Origin: Methylobacter sp.
GTDB taxonomy: Bacteria > Pseudomonadota > Gammaproteobacteria > Methylococcales > Methylomonadaceae
Direction: 5' to 3'
Assembly (NCBI GenBank): GCA_026399025.1
Contig: JAPLRU010000105.1
Coordinates: 26,075-90,074, forward strand
Length of the DNA: 64,000 bases
The notes beneath the pieces are model-generated. The model saw only the letters and a program-made list of their open reading frames with translations, made no database searches and was not told the DNA's origin. Within the stretch, counting starts at the first letter, position 1, and each line of letters opens with the position of its first letter. Of the stretch, positions 25,338-34,772 are shown piece by piece. Both the position numbers and the translations under genes were made by a program.

Positions 25338-26787
25338 TTCTTGTAAGGACCTTGTCCTGCAAGGTCTCTCCCAACAATTGCGGCAATTGCGCGGCAATCT
25401 GCCCGACATTGCCGGCCCCCATAGTCAAAACCACATCCTCGGTATTTACGATGCCCGCTAATAATTGCGGTAATTCTTCCCAGTTTTCGACAAACACCGG
25501 ATCAACTTGGCCGCGTATACGGATCGCTCGGCTTAACGCTCTGCCGTCGGCACCGGGAATCACCGTTTCGCCTGCCGAATAAACGTCCATCAGGATCAGC
25601 ACATCGACGGTAGACAGCACTTGCACGAAGTCTTCAAACAAGTCCCGAGTGCGGGTATAGCGGTGCGGCTGAAAAACAACGACTTTACGCCGATCCGGCC
25701 AAGCCTGACGCAAAGCTTCAAGCGTCGCCGCAATCTCACGCGGATGATGGCCGTAATCGTCAACCAGTGTCAGCTTGCCGCCGTCCATCATCACGTCGCC
25801 ATTGATTTGAAAACGTCTGCCGACGCCTTTAAACGCTCCCAAGCTCTTGATAATGGCGTCATCATCGACCGCCAGTTTGGTCGCGACGCTGATAGCCGCC
25901 AGCGCATTGAGCATATTATGCCAGCCGGGCATATTCAAAGTAACTTGCAACGGCGGATAGTCGCCTCTTCGTAGCACGTCAAAAGAGGTATGCATGCCTT
26001 CTTGTTTAATATTGATTGCTCGCACATCCGCATCTTCATGAACACCGTAAGTCGTTACCGGTTTCGATATTTCCGGCAGAATCGCTCTGACGCCTTCATC
26101 GTCCAGGCACATCACGGCCAGTCCGTAAAAAGGCAAATGATGTAAAAACTCTTTAAACGTATCTTTCAAGCGTTGGTAGCAGCCCTTATAGGTCGCCATA
26201 TGATCTTGGTCGATGTTGGTAACTATCGCCATCATCGGTTGTAAATATAAAAACGAAGCGTCGCTTTCGTCGGCTTCGGCGACTAAGTAATGGCCTAAAC
26301 CTAACTTGGCATTGCTGCCGGCGCTATTTAAACGACCGCCGATTACAAAAGTAGGATCGAGCCCGCCTTCGGCCAAAATGCTTGCAACCAAACTGGTGGT
26401 TGTGGTTTTGCCATGGGTCCCGGCAACGGCAATGCCGAACCGGAATCGCATCAATTCAGCCAGCATTTCCGCGCGAGGAATAACCGGTATTCTCTGAATA
26501 TAGGCTTCGTCGATTTCTTCATTACTACGGTCAATGGCGCTGGAAGCCACCACTACGTCGACCTTGGCTATATTTTCCCGTTGATGTCCGATGTTGATGG
26601 ACACGCCTAAACCGGCCAATCTTTGGGTCACGGAGCTTTCCCTGATATCCGATCCCGAGACTTGATAGCCCAAATTCGACAATACCTCGGCAATGCCGCT
26701 CATACCGGTTCCGCCTATGCCGATGAAATGTATTCGATTGATACTGCCTAAAGCCTGAACCGGCATTGGGTTATTAGGCGGAGTCAT
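25327..26787 (-). CDS. murC: UDP-N-acetylmuramate--L-alanine ligase MurC
   Basis: 486 residues from the ATG at 26787, overlapping the murG stop (ATGA). Mur ligase hallmarks: [17 protein letters not shown] (UDP site), [17 protein letters not shown] (ATP P-loop), [14 protein letters not shown], and [19 protein letters not shown]. It adds L-Ala to UDP-MurNAc. Length and position are normal. Confidence 0.96.
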   Translation of the reverse strand: MTPPNNPMPVQALGSINRIHFIGIGGTGMSGIAEVLSNLGYQVSGSDIRESSVTQRLAGLGVSINIGHQRENIAKVDVVVASSAIDRSNEEIDEAYIQRIPVIPRAEMLAELMRFRFGIAVAGTHGKTTTTSLVASILAEGGLDPTFVIGGRLNSAGSNAKLGLGHYLVAEADESDASFLYLQPMMAIVTNIDQDHMATYKGCYQRLKDTFKEFLHHLPFYGLAVMCLDDEGVRAILPEISKPVTTYGVHEDADVRAINIKQEGMHTSFDVLRRGDYPPLQVTLNMPGWHNMLNALAAISVATKLAVDDDAIIKSLGAFKGVGRRFQINGDVMMDGGKLTLVDDYGHHPREIAATLEALRQAWPDRRKVVVFQPHRYTRTRDLFEDFVQVLSTVDVLILMDVYSAGETVIPGADGRALSRAIRIRGQVDPVFVENWEELPQLLAGIVNTEDVVLTMGAGNVGQIAAQLPQLLGETLQDKVLTRNDR

Positions 26788-27848
26788 AGTCCGGCCTCGG
26801 CTATGCAAATATCGGCAACGGCTTCGGTTGCATCCAACCGGGCGTATTGTTTTGCTGTTTTACTCATGACATCCAATTGTTTAACTACCTTTGTTATATG
26901 CTCTACCAGCGTTACTGTATTCAAATCTTTTTGCATTAATATAAGTCCGGCTCCGGCATCGGCTAAATACCGAGCGTTAGCGGTTTGATGATCGTCAATC
27001 GCGCTCGGCAACGGTATAAAAATAGCCGGAACTCCTGCCGCCGCCACTTCACTGACGGTCATCGCGCCGGACCGGCAAATCACCAAGTCCGCCCATTGAT
27101 AGGCCGACACCATATCTTCAATAAAGGCATGGACTTCGGCTTTTATGCCTAAGGACCGGTATTGATCCTTAACTTGCTTGTGCATTGCGACACCGGTTTG
27201 GTGTTTTATGTGCAGCTCGTTGGCCCCTAAAGCAGCCAGTGCATTCGGCACGACTTCATTCAATATCTGAGCGCCTTGGCTGCCGCCAACGACTAATATT
27301 TTAATCTCCCCTCGTCGACTCTTTGAAAAAGGAGCATCGAAGGCGATTGCAAACTGTTTTCTTAACGGGTTTCCGGTAAATTTGGCCTTGAGCTTCTTAT
27401 TAAAACTGTCCGGAAAGGCTTCCAGAACTTGATTGGCCATACGCGCCAACAACCGGTTCGTTGTGCCGGGCACCCGGTTTTGCTCGTGAATAATCAGCGG
27501 TATGCCTAATAGCTTTGCCATCAGTCCGCCCGGACCGGCGACAAAACCGCCCATACCCAACACTACATCCGGTTTGCGTTTGCGCAATATTTTGAAGGCT
27601 TGTAGGCAGGCTTTCATTAATAACAACACCGCTGTAATAAGCGACAACAATCCTTTGCCGCGTACTCCCGCAACCGACAGCCAATCGATCTCTATGCCCT
27701 GCTCAGGAATGACCCGGCCTTCCAATCCTTTTTGAGTACCCAGCCAGCTCACCTGCCAGCCTTTTTCGATCAGCGCTTGAGCTACCGCCAGTGCGGGAAA
27801 TACATGACCGCCGGTTCCGCCGGCCATAATAACAATGCGCTTACTCAT
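26784..27848 (-). CDS. murG: Lipid II synthase glycosyltransferase MurG
   Basis: 354 residues from the ATG at 27848 ([24 protein letters not shown]), overlapping the ftsW end by 8 bases. The ORF start at 27917 lies within ftsW. The glycine-rich loops [13 protein letters not shown] and [16 protein letters not shown], and the donor-site block [28 protein letters not shown] are intact. It transfers GlcNAc to lipid I on the inner membrane face. Confidence 0.96.
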   Translation of the reverse strand: MSKRIVIMAGGTGGHVFPALAVAQALIEKGWQVSWLGTQKGLEGRVIPEQGIEIDWLSVAGVRGKGLLSLITAVLLLMKACLQAFKILRKRKPDVVLGMGGFVAGPGGLMAKLLGIPLIIHEQNRVPGTTNRLLARMANQVLEAFPDSFNKKLKAKFTGNPLRKQFAIAFDAPFSKSRRGEIKILVVGGSQGAQILNEVVPNALAALGANELHIKHQTGVAMHKQVKDQYRSLGIKAEVHAFIEDMVSAYQWADLVICRSGAMTVSEVAAAGVPAIFIPLPSAIDDHQTANARYLADAGAGLILMQKDLNTVTLVEHITKVVKQLDVMSKTAKQYARLDATEAVADICIAEAGL

Positions 27849-29001
27849 GTCGATTCCTCTTTCGCGCACCGGCATTGATTGCTGCGATTTCACTCTGCAC
27901 CCGAAATAACAACGCAAGCGCGCAGCACATGATCATCATGCTGCCGCCGCCGTAACTCATTAAGGGTAAGGTCAGGCCTTTGGTCGGCAAAATACCCATG
28001 TTAACGCCCATGTTAACGAATGACTGAAAGCCGAACCAAATCCCCAAGCCATAAGCAATAAATGCGGAGAACCGTTGGCCTGCCTGCTCGGCGGCCGCGG
28101 CTATCGCAAAGGTACGCCATACCAATACCGAAAATAAGCCGATCACCGTCACCACACCGACAAAGCCCAACTCTTCTGCTATCACTGAAAACAAAAAATC
28201 GGTATGCGCTTCCGGCAAATAAAATAATTTTTGCACGCCGCTACCCAAGCCTACGCCCAACCATTCTCCGCGTCCGAACGAAATCAGCGCTTGCACCAAT
28301 TGAAACCCGGTTTTTAAAGGATCCGCCCAAGGGTCCATAAAACTGGTGACCCGAACTAATCGATAAGGCGAGAAATAAACCAGTAATATCGCCAGTACGC
28401 CAATGATCAACAGCAGCACTATAAATTGCGACAATCTCGCCCCGGCCAAAAACATGATACCCATGGCGATCATTAGAATAACAACGGACGAGCCGAAATC
28501 CGGTTCCAACAACAACAAAAAGCTGGCTACCGAAAACAGTCCCAGCGGTTTGAGCAAGCCGAACGCCGAGTTTTGCACCGATTCCTGATACCGAGTGACA
28601 TAACCGGCCATATAAATAACGGAAAAAAACTTGACCACTTCCGATACCTGTATTCTGACTCCGGCTAAGGACAGCCAACGCACACTACCGTTAACCTTTA
28701 CGCCAAGGCCGGGAATCAGAACAACGATGAGCAACAGCAATCCGGCTAAAAACAACTTAGGGCCGTTTTCTTCCCAGACTCGCATCGGAACTGCCGCTAC
28801 GCCGATACCGAATACCAAGCCCAAACCGATATGCGCTAATTGCCTGACCGGGTAATACATACCGTTACCGGTCATTTTTATGCCCAGATGCAATGAAGCG
28901 GAGGCCACCATTACATAGCCGATTAGCAATAAACCGATACTTACGGAAAGCAGCACCGGATCAAAATGAAAGCGGCTAAAAGGGGCTAATAAGGATTTCA
29001 T
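27841..29001 (-). CDS. ftsW: SEDS peptidoglycan glycosyltransferase FtsW
   Basis: 386 residues with about ten hydrophobic segments. SEDS signatures: NGSVRWLSLAGVRIQVSEVVKF (containing the R-W and SE motif), LLEPDFGSSVVILM with the conserved glutamate-proline-aspartate, and the C-terminal TKGLTLPLMSYGGGSMM. It polymerises septal glycan with FtsI. Located between murD and murG as usual. Confidence 0.96.
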   Translation of the reverse strand: MKSLLAPFSRFHFDPVLLSVSIGLLLIGYVMVASASLHLGIKMTGNGMYYPVRQLAHIGLGLVFGIGVAAVPMRVWEENGPKLFLAGLLLLIVVLIPGLGVKVNGSVRWLSLAGVRIQVSEVVKFFSVIYMAGYVTRYQESVQNSAFGLLKPLGLFSVASFLLLLEPDFGSSVVILMIAMGIMFLAGARLSQFIVLLLIIGVLAILLVYFSPYRLVRVTSFMDPWADPLKTGFQLVQALISFGRGEWLGVGLGSGVQKLFYLPEAHTDFLFSVIAEELGFVGVVTVIGLFSVLVWRTFAIAAAAEQAGQRFSAFIAYGLGIWFGFQSFVNMGVNMGILPTKGLTLPLMSYGGGSMMIMCCALALLFRVQSEIAAINAGARKRNRHE

Positions 29002-29006
29002 TGGCT

Positions 29007-30452
29007 TTAGCTGCGCTCAGCCAATGTGGTTCGATGATTATGCGGAACTCGTTGGCTGAGCGAAGCCGACGCTAAGGGGAAACTGTCAACCAAGGCCAAT
29101 ACCGCTTTGGTAAATTTCTCACCTCTATCCTGGTAGTTTTTATATTGGTCAAGACTGGCGCAGGCGGGAGACAGCAACACGCTTTCGCCAACATCGGCCA
29201 AACTCGCTGCAATCTGTACCGCTTCCGTCATAGTGTTCGCCGAATAAACCGGGACGCAGTCGTGCAGAGCCTGTTTTATCAAGTTCGCGTCCTTACCCAT
29301 CAATATCACGCTTTTCGCTTTTTCTTTGATCGCAGGCGCCAACTCATTCATGTCGGCGCCTTTCGCATCACCGCCGGCGATAAGGATCACCTTCCGTGAA
29401 TAACCTTGCAAAGCCGCAACGCAAGCGCCGATATTGGTTGCTTTTGAATCATTAACCCAAGTAACGCCGCGTATTTCCGCGACGCGCTGCATTCTGTGGC
29501 TTAAGCCTTTGAATTTGCGTAAGGCGTTACACATCACCTGTTCATCCAAGCCGACAGCTACGCCCAAGGCTAAGGCCGCCAGCGCATTGGCCGCATTATG
29601 CCGGCCTTCAAGCGGTAATTCGGCCAGCGGCATTAGGCACGATTCGTTGTGCATCAGATATTCGGTATCGCCCTGATAGGCAAGGTGAAAATCGGCTTTT
29701 GCGTTTATCGAGAAGGTGTAAGTATTCCTGCTGTTGTTATACATAGCGTAGACAACAGGATCATCGGTATTGATGACCATGATGCCGTCACCTCTGAAAA
29801 TTCTTTGTTTTTCCCGTGCGTATTCGGCTATATCGAGATGCCTGTCCAAGTGATCGGCACTGACATTGAGCACTGTCGCAGCCGCTGCATTCAAAGTTGA
29901 AGTTCGTTCCAACTGAAAACTTGAAAGTTCCAATACATATAACTGTGCATTTAATGCCAGTAAGTCCAAAGCCGGCGTACCCAGATTGCCGCCCACACCC
30001 ACTTCGATCCCGGTAGCTTTGGCCATTTCACCGAGCATGGTGGTCACGGTGCTTTTACCGTTGGAGCCGCTGATTGCGACAATGGGTTTGTCGACAGAAC
30101 AGGCGAACAGGTCAATATCGCTGACTATTTTTGAGCCGTTGGCTATCGCTTTAATGATCGCCTGTTCGTTCAGCGACACGCCGGGGCTGACTACCAAATG
30201 TGTCGCCACTTTAAACGCGGCTTCGTCAAAACCACCGGTAAACACCGGCGTATCCGGCATTTGCTGAAAAAACTCCTCCATCATCGGCGGCTTGGCGCGA
30301 CTATCGATAATGGCGAATTTAAAATCTAAGCTATGTAAATAATGCGCGACCGAAATTCCCGTGTTGCCCAGCCCCACGACCAATATCTTGGCCGTTTGCG
30401 GGTCCAAAGCGAAATTCTTTTGCAACAATGCAATAATCGCGGCACTATCCAT
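29007..30452 (-). CDS. murD: UDP-MurNAc-L-Ala--D-Glu ligase MurD
   Basis: 481 residues. N-terminal ILVVGLGNTGISVAHYL, P-loop AISGSNGKSTVTTMLGEM, VLNVSADHLDRH, VNDSKATNIGACVAALQGY and LLSPACASLDQYKNYQDRGEKF are all present. The C-terminal ~25 residues (DSFPLASASLSQRVPHNHRTTLAERS) extend past the usual end and may reflect local repeat-like sequence. It adds D-glutamate. Adjacent genes are spaced by 3-5 bases. Confidence 0.96.
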   Translation of the reverse strand: MDSAAIIALLQKNFALDPQTAKILVVGLGNTGISVAHYLHSLDFKFAIIDSRAKPPMMEEFFQQMPDTPVFTGGFDEAAFKVATHLVVSPGVSLNEQAIIKAIANGSKIVSDIDLFACSVDKPIVAISGSNGKSTVTTMLGEMAKATGIEVGVGGNLGTPALDLLALNAQLYVLELSSFQLERTSTLNAAAATVLNVSADHLDRHLDIAEYAREKQRIFRGDGIMVINTDDPVVYAMYNNSRNTYTFSINAKADFHLAYQGDTEYLMHNESCLMPLAELPLEGRHNAANALAALALGVAVGLDEQVMCNALRKFKGLSHRMQRVAEIRGVTWVNDSKATNIGACVAALQGYSRKVILIAGGDAKGADMNELAPAIKEKAKSVILMGKDANLIKQALHDCVPVYSANTMTEAVQIAASLADVGESVLLSPACASLDQYKNYQDRGEKFTKAVLALVDSFPLASASLSQRVPHNHRTTLAERS

Positions 30453-30455
30453 TTC

Positions 30456-31538
30456 TTATCTCAGTTTCAAGGTAGCCAAGCCGATTAATACTAAAATGAC
30501 GGTAATAATCCAGAACCTTACGATTACACGAGGTTCAGGCCATCCTTTCAATTCAAAATGATGATGTATCGGCGCCATGCGAAAAACCCGTTTTCCGGTC
30601 ATTTTGAACGAGGCCACCTGAATAATCACCGATACCGTTTCCATGACGAAGACGCCGCCCATAATCATCAGCACGATCTCCTGTCTGACCAGTACGGCCA
30701 AAACGCCTAAAGCTCCGCCCAGCGCCAATGCGCCGACATCGCCCATGAAGACCATCGCGGGGTAGGCGTTAAACCACAAAAAGCCCAATCCGGCGCCGAC
30801 TAAAGCCGCACAAAATACGATCAGTTCTCCGGCATTAGGTAAATAAGGGATGGCCAAATATTCGGAAAAAGCGACGTGGCCGGAGAGATAGGCAAAAATC
30901 CCTAAGCCGGTAGCCACCATCACGGTCGGCATAATCGCCAGTCCATCCAGCCCATCGGTCAAGTTGACCGCATTGCTGGTTCCGACAATCACAAAATAGG
31001 TCAGAACAATATACATCCAGCCCATGTTCAACATGACGTCTTTAAAAAACGGCACAATCAACTGCGTTTCTGCCGGCAATATTGCAGTTTTGTATAAGAA
31101 AACCGCCGCTATTAAACCTATAATCGATTGCCAGGAATATTTGGCTTTAGCCGATAAGCCGTCGCTGTTGCCCTTGATAACTTTTCTATAATCATCGATA
31201 AAACCGATCACGCCGTAGCCCATGGTTACCAGCAAAATAACCCATATATAACGATTGCCCAGATCAGCCCACAACAGCGTGCTGATTGCAATGGCGACCA
31301 GTATCAGGGTTCCGCCCATGGTAGGCGTACCGGCTTTTTCGTAATGCGATTGAGGACCCAAGGTGCGGATGCTTTGCCCGATCTTGTTGCGGCTCAATTT
31401 CCTGATCATGACCGGGCCGATAATAAAAGAAATGATCAACGAAGTTAAAGCGCCAAGAATGGCGCGAAAGGTCAGGTAATGAAAGACCCGAAAACCGCCG
31501 TCAAAGGTCATCAAATAATCTGCAAAGTAAAGTAACAT
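30456..31538 (-). CDS. mraY: Phospho-MurNAc-pentapeptide transferase MraY
   Basis: 360 residues with ten predicted membrane helices. Family motifs include [20 protein letters not shown] (DDxxK/R), [16 protein letters not shown] (catalytic Asp), [17 protein letters not shown] and [18 protein letters not shown]. It makes lipid I from UDP-MurNAc-pentapeptide. Standard length and location. Confidence 0.97.
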   Translation of the reverse strand: MLLYFADYLMTFDGGFRVFHYLTFRAILGALTSLIISFIIGPVMIRKLSRNKIGQSIRTLGPQSHYEKAGTPTMGGTLILVAIAISTLLWADLGNRYIWVILLVTMGYGVIGFIDDYRKVIKGNSDGLSAKAKYSWQSIIGLIAAVFLYKTAILPAETQLIVPFFKDVMLNMGWMYIVLTYFVIVGTSNAVNLTDGLDGLAIMPTVMVATGLGIFAYLSGHVAFSEYLAIPYLPNAGELIVFCAALVGAGLGFLWFNAYPAMVFMGDVGALALGGALGVLAVLVRQEIVLMIMGGVFVMETVSVIIQVASFKMTGKRVFRMAPIHHHFELKGWPEPRVIVRFWIITVILVLIGLATLKLR

Positions 31539-31543
31539 TATTT

Positions 31544-33052
31544 TTATATCCTGAAATTTTCAACCAATGCAGCCGCTACTTTCTCCATGCGTTGAGCCCT
31601 TGACCCTTTGATCAAAATCGCTTCATCACCTTTGAGTTCTTGCTTTAACACTTCAATTAAATCGTTTTGGTTGTCAAAAAAAGTGGCGGCTTCACCGAAA
31701 GCCGCTGCCGTATGCCGAGCGTCGGAGCCTACCGCGAAGAGACGCACAACACCGCCCGCTTTGATGAGTTCGCCCATTTGCTCATGTATTTTCAGGCTTT
31801 CAGGACCCAACTCGCCAAAGGCCCCTAAAACCAGCCAAGGTTTGCCGGGGCAGTTAGCCAATACATCCAGTCCCGCTTTCAGTGAGGCCGAATTGGCATT
31901 ATAAGTGTCATCTATAACGATATTGCCTAAACGGCTTACCAATGGTTGCAAGCGGCCAGTAACCGGTTTTACATTTTCCAGGCCTTGTTTAATCTGTTGC
32001 AGATTTATGCCCAAGGCTAAGCATGCCGCCGTTGCGGCCAATGCGTTACCGACGTTATGTCGGCCTGCGAGCTTTAGCTTTACTGTGAGCGTGCCTTTCG
32101 GTGTCGCTAATTCAAAGGTGGTGGCGAATTCATGATTAATAATTTGTGTTTTAATGGAATGCGCGGTTATATCTGCATCCTTATCTATTCCAAACGATAT
32201 AATCTTTCTGCTCCCGGCTACTGATTTCCAATAGTCGAAATAGGCGTCATCGTGATTAAGAACAGCGACGCTGTTCTGTTTCAGCGTCCGGATGATTTCC
32301 CCTTTCGCTTCGGCAACCCCGTCAACACTACCGAAACCTTCTATGTGCGCGGCTCCGACATTGGTAATAATCGCAACATCGGCTTGTGCATATCGGCTGG
32401 TATAGTCAATTTCGCCCGGATGGTTTGCACCCATTTCGATGACGGCATACCGGTGTTGTTCGTTCAAGCGCAACAAGGTCAAGGGCACGCCAATGTCATT
32501 ATTTAAATTGCCTTGCGTAAACAGCGTAGCGGCATTAACACTCAAAATCGCCGCCACCATTTCCTTGACGGTCGTTTTTCCGTTACTGCCGGTAATGCCG
32601 ACTACGGATACGGCTGATTTCTTCCTCCAAGCTCCTGCCAATTCAGCCAGTGCCAAGCGCGTATCGTCAACAACAATATGCGGTATTGATGGTCGCATCA
32701 GTCCCCTCGGCAACGGCTCCATGCGTTGCTCTACCTCGGCAACTGCTCCCTGCGTTGCTCTACCTCCTGCATCCATGCAGTCGTCCTGCTTCCGTGCAGT
32801 CATACTGATTGCGACACTTCCGCCATCCATGGCGGTCGCTGCAATGCCTTGATGCACGATTGCTGCCGCAGCGCCGTTTTGTTCCGCTGCCGCCACAAAC
32901 TCATTGCCATCGAAGTTATGGCCTTTAATCGCGACATAAAGCTGACCGGGCTTTATCGCTCTTGTATCGATACTAATCGACGATATCGCAATATCGTCCC
33001 CGACCAACACTCCCTGCACACAGGTCGCTATCTCACTCAACATCATATTCAT
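31544..33052 (-). CDS. murF: MurF ligase with in-frame repeat-derived insertion
   Basis: 502 residues, about 50 longer than typical MurF. P-loop [51 protein letters not shown] and [20 protein letters not shown] are intact. The extra residues lie in the N-terminal domain between [13 protein letters not shown] and [17 protein letters not shown] (about 72-121: [17 protein letters not shown]...[13 protein letters not shown]). They are encoded by a palindromic/tandem repeat found elsewhere in the window. MurF adds D-Ala-D-Ala; the insertion is in a surface part of the UDP-binding domain, so the enzyme is probably active. It overlaps murE by 4 bases. Confidence 0.95.
   Translation of the reverse strand: MNMMLSEIATCVQGVLVGDDIAISSISIDTRAIKPGQLYVAIKGHNFDGNEFVAAAEQNGAAAAIVHQGIAATAMDGGSVAISMTARKQDDCMDAGGRATQGAVAEVEQRMEPLPRGLMRPSIPHIVVDDTRLALAELAGAWRKKSAVSVVGITGSNGKTTVKEMVAAILSVNAATLFTQGNLNNDIGVPLTLLRLNEQHRYAVIEMGANHPGEIDYTSRYAQADVAIITNVGAAHIEGFGSVDGVAEAKGEIIRTLKQNSVAVLNHDDAYFDYWKSVAGSRKIISFGIDKDADITAHSIKTQIINHEFATTFELATPKGTLTVKLKLAGRHNVGNALAATAACLALGINLQQIKQGLENVKPVTGRLQPLVSRLGNIVIDDTYNANSASLKAGLDVLANCPGKPWLVLGAFGELGPESLKIHEQMGELIKAGGVVRLFAVGSDARHTAAAFGEAATFFDNQNDLIEVLKQELKGDEAILIKGSRAQRMEKVAAALVENFRI
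32705..32836. repeat. Tandem and palindromic repeat inside murF
   Basis: On the plus strand two 29-base units (CCTCGGCAACGGCTCC... and CCTCGGCAACTGCTCC..., each ending GCGTTGCTCTA) lie in tandem at 32705-32762. They are followed by palindromes CTGCATCCATGCAG and CCGCCATCCATGGCGG. The first block recurs almost exactly at 51588-51636. The 32807-32835 block matches ftsI 36445-36473 in inverted orientation. It is translated as an extra segment of MurF. Confidence 0.75.
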
Positions 33053-34593
33053 TGATTGCGTCTGCTCAATGCATCAAGTACAACTTGCCTGTCGCTGAAA
33101 GGTGCGCATATCCCATTGCTTTCCTGATATTGCTCATGGCCTTTGCCTGCAATCACAACGCAATCGTTTTGAGCCGCACTTGTTACCACTCTTTGTATCG
33201 CCCGTTCTCTATTTTGAATAACTTCAACCTTCGCTGATTGCACCGGTTCCGTACCGATTGCGGCACTCCCATTATCCCTGGCAGTCGAGCTGCAACCGGC
33301 TAAAATATCATTGATTATATCCAGCCCGTTTTCGTAACGTGGATTGTCATCGGTAATCACTACATGATCCGCCCAAAACTCTGCAATTTTTCCCATTTGC
33401 GCACGCTTGCCGGTATCTCTGTTGCCGCCACAGCCGAAAACTACCCATAAAGCCTGTTTGCAATGCTTGCGTAAACTGGACAAAACCTTGTCTAAGGCAT
33501 CGGGGGTATGAGCATAATCGACAAAAACCAATGGATCGGCTTCTGTACCAAAGCGCTCCATGCGACCATCAACCGGCTTTATGTCGGTTAGCCTTTGGAC
33601 TGACTCATTCAATGAAATACCCATAGCCAGCATTACCGTCAAGACAGCCAAGACATTCTCTACATTAAAATCGCCGTAGAGCGGTACTTTCACTCGCTGA
33701 AATTGATCCTGCCGGCGCAGATCAAATTCGATGCCATCGGCTTTATGCAATATGTTTTCCGCACTGACGCATTCGCCTGAATCGGCTATTTTTCCTTTCA
33801 CACTAAACTGCCAAAGTGTTACCGATTCAGGTACGGCAGCAATAATTTGGTTGCTGTAAATATCATCCAAATTTACCACCGCGAAAACTAAGCCCGGCTT
33901 ATTTAACAACTCCAGCTTGGCTTGTACATAAGCGTCCATGGTGCCGTGATAATCCAGATGATCACGGCTGATATTGGTAAATACGGCGCCTTTAAACTTC
34001 ACGCCGTTGACACGGCCCTGCTCTAAGCCATGCGAAGAGACTTCCATAGCTACCGTGCATTTTTTATTTTTTAATAATTCAGCCAGTATTTTCTGAATCG
34101 CCAAAGCATCAGGGGTAGTATTCAATGTCTTGTTGAGCTTACCCCATTCTCCCCAACCGAGCGTCCCTATAATGCCGCAATCGTCCAGCATTTGGCTCAA
34201 AAACTGACTACATGATGTTTTGCCATTGGTGCCGGTAATGCCGATAACTGTCATAAATTGGGAAGGATCGCTATAAAAGCGCGTAGCCAATTCACCCAAC
34301 TTTATGCCCAGATTTTCCACGGCGACCATGGGTACATCAATAACAGTATTACGTTGCAATGTTACCGCCAGTTGCCGACCGTTTCCGGCAGGATCAAAAA
34401 TGACTGCACAGGCACCATTATTAAGAGCCTGTTCAGCATGTGTTAAACCATGTTGTTTGGCGCCGGCTAACGCAATAAACATATCTCCTGACACCACTTC
34501 ACGACTATCCAAAGCCAAGCCGGTAACAGATATATCGATATCATCGGTGTTTACAGAGACTAGTCCGTTTAGTAACGCTTTAAGCGTCGGCAT
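33049..34593 (-). CDS. murE: UDP-MurNAc-tripeptide synthetase MurE
   Basis: I chose the ATG at 34593 (MPTLKALLNGLVSV), giving 514 residues; the ORF's TTG at 34632 adds 13 repeat-like residues. Motifs: GITGTNGKTSCSQFLSQML, FTNISRDHLDYHGTMDAY, VDYAHTPDALDKVL, VFGCGGNRDTGKR and the diaminopimelate-specific TDDNPRYENG. It therefore adds meso-DAP. About 20 extra residues (AGCSSTARDNGSAAIGTEPVQSA) lie between IINDILAG and the VEVIQNRERAI helix, another possible repeat insertion. Confidence 0.94.
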   Translation of the reverse strand: MPTLKALLNGLVSVNTDDIDISVTGLALDSREVVSGDMFIALAGAKQHGLTHAEQALNNGACAVIFDPAGNGRQLAVTLQRNTVIDVPMVAVENLGIKLGELATRFYSDPSQFMTVIGITGTNGKTSCSQFLSQMLDDCGIIGTLGWGEWGKLNKTLNTTPDALAIQKILAELLKNKKCTVAMEVSSHGLEQGRVNGVKFKGAVFTNISRDHLDYHGTMDAYVQAKLELLNKPGLVFAVVNLDDIYSNQIIAAVPESVTLWQFSVKGKIADSGECVSAENILHKADGIEFDLRRQDQFQRVKVPLYGDFNVENVLAVLTVMLAMGISLNESVQRLTDIKPVDGRMERFGTEADPLVFVDYAHTPDALDKVLSSLRKHCKQALWVVFGCGGNRDTGKRAQMGKIAEFWADHVVITDDNPRYENGLDIINDILAGCSSTARDNGSAAIGTEPVQSAKVEVIQNRERAIQRVVTSAAQNDCVVIAGKGHEQYQESNGICAPFSDRQVVLDALSRRNQ

Positions 34594-34772
34594 ACCGCTA
34601 CGTTGCTCTTGCATTGCTCTATGATGTTCCAAATACGATTCTGTCTATCTCATTCATAGGGACATACCTGCTGCACAATTCACACGGATGTGTAGCGAGG
34701 GTAAATATCTCAAGCACTACGCATAATGTGTATTAAGGTAATACGGGAACAGTTATTTATTTATGCACCCTG

